DNA from: Phycisphaerae bacterium
GTDB taxonomy: Bacteria; Planctomycetota; Phycisphaerae; UBA1845; PWPN01
Length of the DNA stretch: 41,605 nucleotides
Direction of reading: 5' to 3'
NCBI GenBank assembly: GCA_035384605.1
Contig: DAOOIV010000041.1
Span: 1 to 41,605, forward strand
The notes under the pieces: model-generated
What the model saw: only the letters and a program-made list of their open reading frames with translations
Database searches by the model: none
Told to the model about the DNA's origin: nothing
Program-made: the position numbers and the translations under genes
Shown: positions 26,379 to 33,949 of the stretch, in pieces
Layout: each line of letters begins with the position of its first letter
Numbering within the stretch: the first letter of the stretch is position 1

Positions 26379-26564
26379 GGGCACAACCCGGAGCAAGCGA
26401 GGGAATCGGCTGTCTCAACATGCTTGGGGCCCATCCTGCTGCCTTGTCCAACACATCGGGCAGAGGAAAAGCGGCCGTGCGGCAAACGGAGGCTATAAAC
26501 GCTTGCAGATTCCACGCGCAGCGTCACCTGCAATACGCAAAGCCCACTCTTGAAGGGAGATCAA

Positions 26565-26652
26565 CGGAGAGGGGGGGATTCGAACCCCCGGTACAGACAA
26601 GCCGTACACAGCCTTTCCAAGGCTGCCCGATCAGCCACTCCGGCACCTCTCC
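26565..26652 (-). tRNA. tRNA-Ser (anticodon GGA)
   Basis: Read on the minus strand, the acceptor GGAGAGG pairs with CCTCTCC. The anticodon stem CAGCC/GGCTG holds the loop TTGGAAA, giving anticodon GGA (codon UCC). A long variable arm follows, as expected for serine tRNA, and the T-arm has GGTTCGAATCC. The length is 88 bases including discriminator G. The CCA end is not encoded. Confidence 0.95.
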
Positions 26653-26673
26653 AAGCTGCTGATTCCAATGGAC

Positions 26674-26871
26674 TTACGGTTCCACGGCCTGCGGGTTCTG
26701 GCCGTTGGGCCGGTTCATTGGAGGGCCGCCGGCCGCTCTGAAGGCGGCGATCGGCGGCACTAAGGGACCAAGGTATCGACGGAGGATCGGGCGGTCAAGA
26801 CGATCGTCCGGCACCTCGGCCGGTGCGCGGATCGTGACCTGCCAGCCGGGCGGGTGAGCCGAGGATGGCAT
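26674..26871 (-). CDS. Hypothetical 65-residue protein
   Basis: A short frame starting five bases after the threonine-aldolase-like stop, so it could be translated by coupling. It is proline- and arginine-rich with high GC at third codon positions, in line with neighbouring genes. There is no signal, membrane segment or known motif. It ends 21 bases before the tRNA. It may be chance. Confidence 0.3.
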   Translation of the reverse strand: MPSSAHPPGWQVTIRAPAEVPDDRLDRPILRRYLGPLVPPIAAFRAAGGPPMNRPNGQNPQAVEP

Positions 26872-26876
26872 CGGCC

Positions 26877-27956
26877 CTACTGTGCCGCGACTTCGCGAGC
26901 GTCGGCAACGAAGGCGTCGACGTCTTCATCCGTTGTGTCCCACGAACACATCAGGCGGGCGCCGCCGCAGCCGATGAAGGTGTAGAAATGCCAGCCGCGT
27001 TGGTGGAGCGCCTCGACCATGGCAGGCGACATCTCGACGAAGACGGAATTCGCCTGGCAGGGAAACATAATGCGCACGCCCGGTATCCGCCGAAGCTGCT
27101 CCTCCAAGCGGCGGGCGCAGCGATTGGCATTTTCAGCATGTCGCAGCCAAGTCCCGTGTTCCAGCAGGCCAATCCAGTGCGCTGCCAGAAAACGCATCTT
27201 GGAGGCAAGCTGGCCGGCCTGCTTGCACCGATAGTCGAACTCATCCGCAAGGCTGCGATCGAAGAAGACCACTGCTTCGCCCAAGCATCCGCCGTTCTTG
27301 GTGGCGCCCAGGCAAAGCACGTCCACGCCGACCTTCCAGGTGATTTCCTTCGGGCTGACCGCAAGGCTCACGAGCGCATTGGCCAGACGGGCTCCGTCCA
27401 TGTGAATCTTCAGGCCCAATGTTCGGGCCAAGTCGCCGAGCCCGCACAGTTCCTCGACCGAATAGACCGTACCCAGTTCGGTGGCCTGGGTGATGCTGAG
27501 AGCGTGCGGCTTGGGATAGTGGATGTCGCTTCGCCGCTTGACGGTGTGCTCGACGCCGGCGGGATCGAGCTTTCCGTCCCTGCCGGGGACGTGCAGCACC
27601 TTGCTGCCGCTGGAGAAGAACTCGGGCGCGCCGCACTCGTCGGTCTCGACGTGGGCCATGTCCTGGCAGATGACGCTGTGGTACGGCTTGCAGAGAGTGG
27701 CGATGGTCAGCGAGTTGGCTGCCGTACCGTTAAACACGAAAAAGACCTCGCAATCGGTTTCGAAGGCCTCGCGGATCAGATCGCAGGCCTTGCGCGTCCA
27801 CGCGTCCTCACCATACGAGGGGGCGTGGCCTCGGTTGGCCGCGGCCATCGACTCCCAAGCCTCAGGGCAAACAGGGGCATAGTTGTCACTGGCGAACTGG
27901 CGACGCGGTAGCGGAGATGCGTCGCCGTAACGCCGGTAGTTCTCGTGCTTGGTCAC
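26877..27956 (-). CDS. ltaE: Low-specificity threonine aldolase-like PLP enzyme
   Basis: A 359-residue enzyme of the beta-eliminating lyase/threonine aldolase family (fold type I, pyridoxal phosphate). Visible landmarks: the opening FASDNYAPVCPEAWESM, the substrate-loop APSYGEDAWT, the phosphate-binding NGTAANSLT, the cofactor aspartate in HMDGARLANA, and the Schiff-base lysine in LGATKNGG. These match enzymes that split threonine or allo-threonine to glycine and acetaldehyde. GTG 27956 is taken as start because it precedes the conserved region at the usual distance; the upstream extension to 28247 is untypical. It is probably a single gene, cytosolic. A related aldolase or lyase specificity cannot be excluded. 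Confidence 0.85.
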   Translation of the reverse strand: MTKHENYRRYGDASPLPRRQFASDNYAPVCPEAWESMAAANRGHAPSYGEDAWTRKACDLIREAFETDCEVFFVFNGTAANSLTIATLCKPYHSVICQDMAHVETDECGAPEFFSSGSKVLHVPGRDGKLDPAGVEHTVKRRSDIHYPKPHALSITQATELGTVYSVEELCGLGDLARTLGLKIHMDGARLANALVSLAVSPKEITWKVGVDVLCLGATKNGGCLGEAVVFFDRSLADEFDYRCKQAGQLASKMRFLAAHWIGLLEHGTWLRHAENANRCARRLEEQLRRIPGVRIMFPCQANSVFVEMSPAMVEALHQRGWHFYTFIGCGGARLMCSWDTTDEDVDAFVADAREVAAQ

Positions 27957-28214
27957 TGAAAAAGATCTCCAAAAACTGCGGCAAATGGAAACGCCACACA
28001 ATCCCGGCTGCGTTTCAGCCAACACGGGGACATCGGAAGGTCGACGATACGTTGCCCTCGGGGAAACCGCGGTTGCGGGCAATGCCGTCCGGACAGCGGC
28101 GTCGAGCGAGCCGGCCCCGGTTTTCGTCGCCAGCTTAGATATCGGTTCACGTGATGGCAATACCGGCTGAGCATGCTCGGGCAAATGCAGGACAGCCATC
28201 TGCCGGGCCGGGCA

Positions 28215-28290
28215 GCCGGCGGGTGGCTGGTTGCCCCCGCCGGCCATAGCCCGACCGCCCGAGCCGACCCTCCCGGGGGGTGATGTCGGC
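28215..28290 (-). terminator. GC-rich hairpins after the pseudopilin gene
   Basis: Two inverted repeats lie just past the pseudopilin stop. One pairs GCCGAC (28263-28268) with GTCGGC (28285-28290), with further CCC/GGG pairing inside. The other is a perfect nine-base stem, GCCGGCGGG at 28215-28223 with CCCGCCGGC at 28236-28244. There is no T-run, so they may stop transcription only weakly or protect the mRNA end. The rest of 27957-28295 shows no gene. Confidence 0.4.
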
Positions 28291-28295
28291 CCGGA

Positions 28296-29246
28296 TCACG
28301 GGTAGATCAGCGTGTCGCTGTCCGCTGCCGGAACGAGCGAGGGCAGATCAGCCGATGGACGCCTGCCGCAATAGCGCGACGTGGGCTCAGGCTGGTTCCC
28401 GTTCAGGTTCCAGGCGGTGTAAATGTTGTCCATTGCCGCACCGACGACCGGCTTGTTCAGAAACTCGGCGTGGCTGTCGACGAACAGCACCACTTGCCCC
28501 TGGCCGCTGCCCAGGCCGCCATGGTTGCCGGAGTTGTACGGCATGCACTCGTCGGGACTGACATTCCGCAAATCGATACCCGGCGGCGGAGCAATGATCT
28601 GGGGATTACCCAGCGATACGCCGCCGTATGGGCCCTTGTCGGCGGCAAGGGCCATCCGCGGGTCGGCTTCGATGCCCGGCCTGCCTTTGGAGCCGTATGG
28701 AACCTGTGTGCCGTAGCTGACATGGGTCTCGTTGTTCCGGTTGGCAGCCCACCCGCGGTGCTGGTCCGTCCCGGGGCTTGCAGCCATGAAATCCCAATAG
28801 TCGGCCGGGTTCTCGGCGTTGTCGGGCGCGTCGCCGCTGGACGGGCAGATGAAGGAACGGGACGAGGTACCGTTGATCTTCACCAGCAGCCAGAAGGTCC
28901 GAGTCGTGGACAACTGGGCCCAATAGCTGCCGCTGGGCTGCCGGCCGGGGTCGCCGAGAGTTCCGGCGCCGCCGTTCTTGCCGGTCATGTTGTAGTACTC
29001 CACCGGAGACGGGTTGGGATTCATCGTCGAGTTAGGGGCGGCAATCGGACAAGAATCCCCGTTGTCCATCGCGTAGGTGTAGAAACCTTTGCCGATCCCG
29101 CTCAGATTGGCCGCGCAGGCTGCCCGCCTGGCCAATTCGCGGGCCATGGTCAGGCTCGGCAGCAGAATCGCGATCAACAGGGCGATAATCGACACCACCA
29201 CCAGCAGTTCAATGAGAGTGAAACCACATCGGTTCTTGCGCCTCAT
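28296..29246 (-). CDS. Type II secretion-type pseudopilin (prepilin, Planctomycetota style)
   Basis: A 316-residue protein. ATG 29246 follows a strong AGGAGGTG site. The N-terminus is a textbook class III signal: basic leader, cut site G8-F9, glutamate at mature position 5, and a hydrophobic helix (FTLIELLVVVSIIALLIAIL, then LPS). The C-terminal part has VLFVDSHAEF after NHGGLGSG, the H-to-D end motif region common in Planctomycetota pseudopilins. Such proteins are often present in dozens of copies and are thought to build a pseudopilus or surface lattice, or to display a domain outside the cell. No aromatic-rich conductive-pilin pattern is seen, so a link to the cytochrome cluster is not supported. 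Confidence 0.85.
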   Translation of the reverse strand: MRRKNRCGFTLIELLVVVSIIALLIAILLPSLTMARELARRAACAANLSGIGKGFYTYAMDNGDSCPIAAPNSTMNPNPSPVEYYNMTGKNGGAGTLGDPGRQPSGSYWAQLSTTRTFWLLVKINGTSSRSFICPSSGDAPDNAENPADYWDFMAASPGTDQHRGWAANRNNETHVSYGTQVPYGSKGRPGIEADPRMALAADKGPYGGVSLGNPQIIAPPPGIDLRNVSPDECMPYNSGNHGGLGSGQGQVVLFVDSHAEFLNKPVVGAAMDNIYTAWNLNGNQPEPTSRYCGRRPSADLPSLVPAADSDTLIYP

Positions 29247-29888
29247 GATGACACCTCCTGTGCTTTCGCACATGCTGTTCGCGCCTTCGGCTTGTCCGGT
29301 GCATCATGAGGTTGCCGCTTGATGGCGGAAGGGATCGAATCGGGTATGAGAAATATGAGAACGGGCTGCCTGGACATTGTCGATCGCAGGGTCCAGCTCT
29401 TCCGCCGTCTCTCGGCCACTCGTGCTGCATGATGACAACCTCCGGCGCCGCCGCCGGCCGAGGCTGCCGGACCGACGGCTGAGACCACGAGTTATCCGCA
29501 GACGAACCGGCGACGTTCGCCGGTCGTTGCACGCTCCGGTGACGTTCGGGCAGGCGCGCGGACCCTGGTCGGGCACACGGCACGGCCCTGACCGAACGGC
29601 TGAGACGAACCTGTGCTCTTGTCCTTTTGTTGCGGTCACCCCGGCCCGCAATGCGGGCGATGCGGTGTGGCCGCGATTCGAATGGCTGCGGACGGGGATG
29701 TATGAGTCGTCGGGCGGGAAGATGAATGTATGATGACTATTATTCCACTGACGACTACCCTGCGTGCAATGGCTTATGAATCATCGAGTTACGGCTCACG
29801 CCGAAGCTCCTTATGTATGAGCGACGTATCCACAGCCACTCTACCCAATCTAATGCTTTCAGATGCTGAAAAGTCAACTGGAAAACAG
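29247..29888. other. Intergenic region upstream of the pseudopilin gene
   Basis: No gene is convincing here. The part at 29700-29880 is clearly more AT-rich than its surroundings (for example around 29730 and 29870) and may hold the pseudopilin promoter, but no confident -10/-35 pair was found. Confidence 0.4.
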
Positions 29889-29917
29889 GAGAGGCACCCG
29901 GACAAGGGGTGCCTCTC
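29889..29917 (-). terminator. Intrinsic terminator of the xerC-type gene
   Basis: A perfect 11-base stem (29889-29899 with 29907-29917) encloses a 7-base loop, 53 bases after the recombinase stop. On the minus strand it is followed by a T-rich CCTGTTTTCC. This is the best terminator in the window. Confidence 0.8.
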
Positions 29918-29970
29918 GGTCGAAGCTGTCGTTGGTTTTCAAACGCAGTGCTATTGCCGTCAGTGCCGTT

Positions 29971-30963
29971 TCAAGCCCTCGGATGAGCGTTGTCGTATGC
30001 CTGTTTCATTCGGCTGGTGGTCACGTGGGTGTAGATCTGGGTGGTGGACAAAGACTGATGACCGAGCAGCTCCTGGACCGCGCGCAGGTCGGCGCCGCGG
30101 TTAAGCATGTGGGTCGCGAAGCTGTGCCGCAGCGTGTGGGGGCTGATGGACGGGTCCAGGCCGCAGATGGACAGGTACTTGTCGAGTTTGCGGCGCACGC
30201 TTCGAGTGCTGAGGCGTTTCCCGTGCTTGTTGACGAACACGGGCTTCTGGTCGAAGGTCGACGCTCGCGGGTCGGCCCGGCGCATGTCCATATAGTGTTT
30301 GATCCAGGCCAGGGCGGTGGGCGAGATCGGCGTGAGCCGCTCTTTCTTTCCCTTGCCGTGGATGTGCAAGCACTCGTTGGCGGTATCCACATCCTCGATA
30401 TTGAGGTCGACCAGTTCGCTTACGCGAACCCCGGTGGAGTACATGGTCTCCAGCATGGCGCGGTCGCGTGCGCCAAGCAGCGTGGACACGTCGGGGGTCT
30501 CAAGGAGCTTGCGGACCTCGTCCTCCTCGAGGAACTTCGGCAGGCGCTTCTCCTGCTTCGGCGTACGGATGGCCGAAAGCGGGTTGGCCGAGACATAACC
30601 GCGCTTTAGGCAGAACTTGTAGAAGCTGCGCAAGGTGGCCAGCTTCCTGGCGGTCGTGCTCTTTGAGTACTCGCGGTCGGTCAGGAAGGCCAGGAACCTC
30701 CGCACGTCCTCGGTCTGGACGCCTTTGAGGACTTCACGGGTGTCAACCTGGGCGCGTGTCGGCGCGGCAGGGGCTGCTCCGCCGGCCGGAGGCTGCCCAG
30801 TCGTTGTGGAGGGGGGGGTTGAGCCCTGAAAGTCCGCCGGGCCGCCAAGGAACTCCACGAACTGGTGCAGATCGGCTGCGTAGCATTTGGCGGTATGCGG
30901 AGAGAAGTGCCGCTCAAAACGAAGGTAATTAAGGAATTCATCGATCAAGGTCGTTTCACTCAT
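29971..30963 (-). CDS. xerC: Tyrosine recombinase, XerC/XerD family
   Basis: A 330-residue recombinase. The N-terminal SAM-like domain (FLNYLRFERHFSPHTAKCY) is followed by the catalytic domain with Arg in TGVRVSELVDL, a lysine region HGKGKKERLTPI, HTLRH, LGHQSL and the nucleophile Tyr in TTQIYTHV. The AVQELLGH...STTQIYTH and final AHPRA fit XerC better than XerD, but a single-copy Xer in this lineage could do both jobs, resolving chromosome dimers. An unusual 30-residue linker rich in Pro, Thr, Ala and Gly (after LGGPADFQG) interrupts the N-terminal domain, making it longer than the usual 300 residues. It is transcribed alone and ends at a clear terminator. No attachment site or cargo is seen nearby. 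Confidence 0.85.
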   Translation of the reverse strand: MSETTLIDEFLNYLRFERHFSPHTAKCYAADLHQFVEFLGGPADFQGSTPPSTTTGQPPAGGAAPAAPTRAQVDTREVLKGVQTEDVRRFLAFLTDREYSKSTTARKLATLRSFYKFCLKRGYVSANPLSAIRTPKQEKRLPKFLEEDEVRKLLETPDVSTLLGARDRAMLETMYSTGVRVSELVDLNIEDVDTANECLHIHGKGKKERLTPISPTALAWIKHYMDMRRADPRASTFDQKPVFVNKHGKRLSTRSVRRKLDKYLSICGLDPSISPHTLRHSFATHMLNRGADLRAVQELLGHQSLSTTQIYTHVTTSRMKQAYDNAHPRA

Positions 30964-31043
30964 GACTTTCTAGCACCGGCGGCGATTGCCTGCGTTTATC
31001 AACCTGGCTCTGTGGCCGTTCGCTCGCATCCGAACCAGCGACC

Positions 31044-31250
31044 TCAAGCCGGCGTTTTCTCGAGATCCATCTCGAGTCTTCGACCCATCTGGTACGAAAG
31101 AACGGCAGCGTCGAACCAATCGAAATCGTGTTCCGGGTCCGCCGCCATCGAGGCGAACACCGCGATGATGGACGGCTCCTCCCCGGCCTTGTAGCGGAAC
31201 ACGTACCGGTGGTTGCCTTTCACCAACGAGAGCTGCCGAACATGGTTCAT
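31044..31250 (-). CDS. Conserved-looking small protein, unknown function
   Basis: A 68-residue protein whose ATG overlaps the stop of the upstream lipoprotein gene (ATGA), which strongly supports translation. It starts MNHVRQLSLVKGNHRYVFRY and contains the acidic stretch MAADPEHDFDWFDAAVLSYQ. No signal peptide or membrane helix, so it is cytosolic. I do not recognise the family. Third gene of the operon that starts at 33461. Confidence 0.65.
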   Translation of the reverse strand: MNHVRQLSLVKGNHRYVFRYKAGEEPSIIAVFASMAADPEHDFDWFDAAVLSYQMGRRLEMDLEKTPA

Positions 31251-32062
31251 TGTCCCGTCTCCCCGGCGGCGGCAACGGCCGCTGCCGACTTGTTCTCCAT
31301 CCTCTGCAACAACAATTCGCGGGCCAGGGTGAAGCAGCAATATCTCAGGTACGCCTCCTGGCTCGCGAGGTATCTTTTCCATCCGAGCGGGCCTGCGGTT
31401 GCCGACCGTGAATGGGCGTAGCGCTGGACGTCGCGCTGGACGGCTTCATGAGCGGCGTTGAACGTGCGCTGCACCTGGGCTTGCGGTCGGATGCCCCCGA
31501 AACCCTGTGGCACCGGAAAAGGGCGGGCCGCGCGGGATGCGGCAACGGGGTCCAGTCCGCCTTGCGGCCACTCGGGCCGCCACGGCCCGTAAAGCTGAGC
31601 CGCCAGGCCGACCACGGGGGTGTACGCGTCGTACTCGGTAACCGCGAAGACCAGAATCGCGTCGACTCCGAGTCGCTCGCACACCTCCAACGCATGTTCG
31701 GGAGACCGGATCCGGACATCACCCTGCTCCGCCAGAACCGCCAACACACGGCTGACGCCGACGACTTTCACCCCCTCCAGTCCCGACAGCTCGGAGGCCA
31801 TCAAGTCGCCCACCCTGGCCGGATCGAACTCCGCGCCGCCGCTATGATTCAGCGCCGGAGCCACCGCGATGCGCACCTCTTCGGGGAGGTACAACGCCGG
31901 CTCGGCCTCTTGTTCCATGGGTTGCCGGGCTGCCGAACAGCCCGCCCCAAGCATCGCAAGAATGAGGAAGTATCTGGATCTATACCCCCATGCGTTCTCG
32001 CGGTTCCGGCGAGGGTCTCGCCGGGGCTCTCGGACGACCCTATGGCTTTCCACGGCGATCAT
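31247..32062 (-). CDS. Lipoprotein with TolB-N/CsgG-like domain, unknown function
   Basis: A 271-residue lipoprotein (lipobox LGAGC after ILAM). The first half, with VRIAVAPALNHSGGAEFDPA, LMASELSGLEGVKVVGV and LAEQGDVRI...LGVDAILVFAV, follows the pattern of domains that assemble lipoprotein complexes at the outer membrane (CsgG/GNA1162/TolB N-terminal type). The second half is basic and helical, ending in a long helix with LARELLLQRMENKSAAAV. The first ATG at 32062 leaves a rather long 30-residue leader; a later start was not found. Role unknown; it is coupled to the 68-residue gene and follows the TolB-like gene. Confidence 0.65.
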   Translation of the reverse strand: MIAVESHRVVREPRRDPRRNRENAWGYRSRYFLILAMLGAGCSAARQPMEQEAEPALYLPEEVRIAVAPALNHSGGAEFDPARVGDLMASELSGLEGVKVVGVSRVLAVLAEQGDVRIRSPEHALEVCERLGVDAILVFAVTEYDAYTPVVGLAAQLYGPWRPEWPQGGLDPVAASRAARPFPVPQGFGGIRPQAQVQRTFNAAHEAVQRDVQRYAHSRSATAGPLGWKRYLASQEAYLRYCCFTLARELLLQRMENKSAAAVAAAGETGQ

Positions 32063-32258
32063 CCCTGATCGAGCACCCTTTCCGTATGGTGCAGCGCGGC
32101 CCGACGGCGACTGCGGCTCGCCCGCACCGGTCCCGGGTCAGCTTCTGCGGCTCGGTAACACAGGCCCGAGACATTTCTAGTTCGTAGTTCGGCTCTTTTC
32201 GGGACCAGCTTAAACGCCTGGTTCCCAAAAACCCTTTATTCGCTTCTCCTCCATTTGC

Positions 32259-33461
32259 TTATCCTCCCCGCGGGTTGCCGGCGGGCACGACGGCGCTGTG
32301 GGCACCCGCGGGCGCGGCAGCGCTATCATCCGCCGCCAGCGGGGTTTGGGGCATCGCGACCGCCTCTGCAAGGACTGACCAGATATTCTCGGAACCGCTC
32401 TGACGGCTGGTGAAGTAGACGCGACCGTCCGCCGCCCAGCAGGGCCCGAAGTGTGCCCCCTGGCCGTCGGTCAGTTGCCGGGGTCCGGTTCCGTCGGCCC
32501 GCATGATCCAGATGTCGCCTCGCGAAGCAGGGGGCAGGGGTCCGGCGGCGGGATCAGCCGGGACCGGCTGTGGCAGAGCAGTTCCATATGCCACCCAATC
32601 GCCATCCGGGCTCCAGGTCGGCTGAATGAAGGCCATCTGCGAACTGGCCGCCAATTCGATCGGGAATCGCGGTTCGCCGTCCTGAAGGTCGATTCGCCAG
32701 ATGCTGAACCATCTGCCGCCGCGCTGGCGTGCGCGCTGGTAAAGAATGCTGTCGCCTTTGGGGCTCCACCGCGGGAAGAGGCCCACGCCGATCATTCGCC
32801 GCGCATCGGGGCGATCAAGTTGAAGGATCCACAATTCCCATTGCTCGGCCCGGACGTTGAACATGCAGTACACTACTTGCCGGCCGTCGGGTGAGAACGA
32901 GGGGTGAATCTCGTGCCAGGGTGATCGGGTCAGTTGCGTTGCCTGGCCGTTGTCGGTACCGATGAGCCAAAGGTCCCAGTTGCCAGAACGATTGCTCGCG
33001 AAAACAATGCTCTTGCCGTCGGGGCTGAAACAGGGCTGAACGTCGGGCGCCGGATCGGAAGTGAGCTGGGTGACGGCCACACCGTCGACCGTCTTCATAT
33101 AGAGGTCGGCCTGCGTGGAATGCCGGGTTGAGGCGAATACCAGATTCTTTCCATCCGGTGAAACGTCGACGTCGAAATCCGCTCCCTCGGCGGTGAAGGA
33201 GTGCTGCTTCATCGGGGCGTTGGCCCTGGGATGGAAGGGTAAGCGGGCCAACTCGGGGAGTTCGCCGAAGAGGGTGATCTGGGCGTCCTGGGCCGCGGGC
33301 ATGGCCGGCTCGGGTGGCGGAGGAGGAAGCGGTCGTTCGCTCTCCTCCTTAGCCTTCTCGAAGCAGGTGCATCCCACGAGGCACGTGGTGATGATAGCCG
33401 CACATACTGCCCCGCGACCTCGGCGAACCATTCTGGCCCGTGTGTTGATTGGCATGCCCAT
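32259..33461 (-). CDS. TolB-like beta-propeller lipoprotein
   Basis: A 400-residue lipoprotein (lipobox CLVGC). After a Pro-rich linker it has WD40-like (PD40) propeller blades: VDVSPDGKNLVFASTRH, PCFSPDGKSIVFASNRSG, PSFSPDGRQVVY, PRWSPKGDSILY and PTWSPDGDWVAYG, each followed by a DLW or similar strand. These are typical of TolB and related periplasmic proteins. No peptidase domain is attached. TolB proper works with Pal and TolQRA to keep the outer membrane attached; those partners are absent here, so TolB function itself is uncertain. It heads the operon that includes the lipoprotein and small-protein genes, with a 196-base gap after it. Confidence 0.75.
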   Translation of the reverse strand: MGMPINTRARMVRRGRGAVCAAIITTCLVGCTCFEKAKEESERPLPPPPPEPAMPAAQDAQITLFGELPELARLPFHPRANAPMKQHSFTAEGADFDVDVSPDGKNLVFASTRHSTQADLYMKTVDGVAVTQLTSDPAPDVQPCFSPDGKSIVFASNRSGNWDLWLIGTDNGQATQLTRSPWHEIHPSFSPDGRQVVYCMFNVRAEQWELWILQLDRPDARRMIGVGLFPRWSPKGDSILYQRARQRGGRWFSIWRIDLQDGEPRFPIELAASSQMAFIQPTWSPDGDWVAYGTALPQPVPADPAAGPLPPASRGDIWIMRADGTGPRQLTDGQGAHFGPCWAADGRVYFTSRQSGSENIWSVLAEAVAMPQTPLAADDSAAAPAGAHSAVVPAGNPRGG

Positions 33462-33949
33462 GACTGTCCCGATCCAGTTCCCATCGAGAAGAGAGTGATC
33501 GGGCTTCTTATCGGTTCCTCAGCAACACCGTTCGACTTAAATCCGCCGCCATCCTGGCAGGCCTGTTCCGATAATATGCTGCGTATGTATCGACGTCCGG
33601 TCGGTGGGCTCTTCAGATGTTTTCGGCGCGGAAGGCAAGGATTCTCGGACCTTTCAAAATCGCGCAAGAATCGCCGGCAAACGGGCAAAAGATGCGCATG
33701 GAGACGGATCTTGGGGCATCAGGCCGCCGACATGCCCGCCAGTCGAGAGCGTATATTGAAGTCACCAAAGGATCTCCCAGCGGCCACTTGGCGCCGGGGT
33801 TCCATCCGTCTTGCGGCGGGTCGGGGAGCCGGGGCTGGATCGAAGCAAGGCTTCAGAACGGCCCTGCCAGTACTGCCGTGCGGCCCGGCGGTCTGGAGCA
33901 TCCGGTCGAGCGACTTTGTGGCCGCCTGCCCGTTTCGTAGAATGCGGCT
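33462..33949. other. Divergent intergenic region
   Basis: It lies between the TolB-like gene (minus) and mutS2 (plus) and must carry both promoters. Open frames here look like chance, and no RNA, repeat or insertion sequence was recognised. Confidence 0.4.

Noticed and set aside
28296..29246. Conductive pilin for extracellular electron transfer
   Set aside because: The protein is a large pseudopilin with a C-terminal domain, unlike short aromatic-rich pilins, and stands apart from the cytochrome operon.
26565..30963. Integrated element bounded by tRNA-Ser and the tyrosine recombinase
   Set aside because: The genes between are ordinary chromosomal ones, no tRNA fragment was found as a second boundary, and the recombinase is of Xer type.
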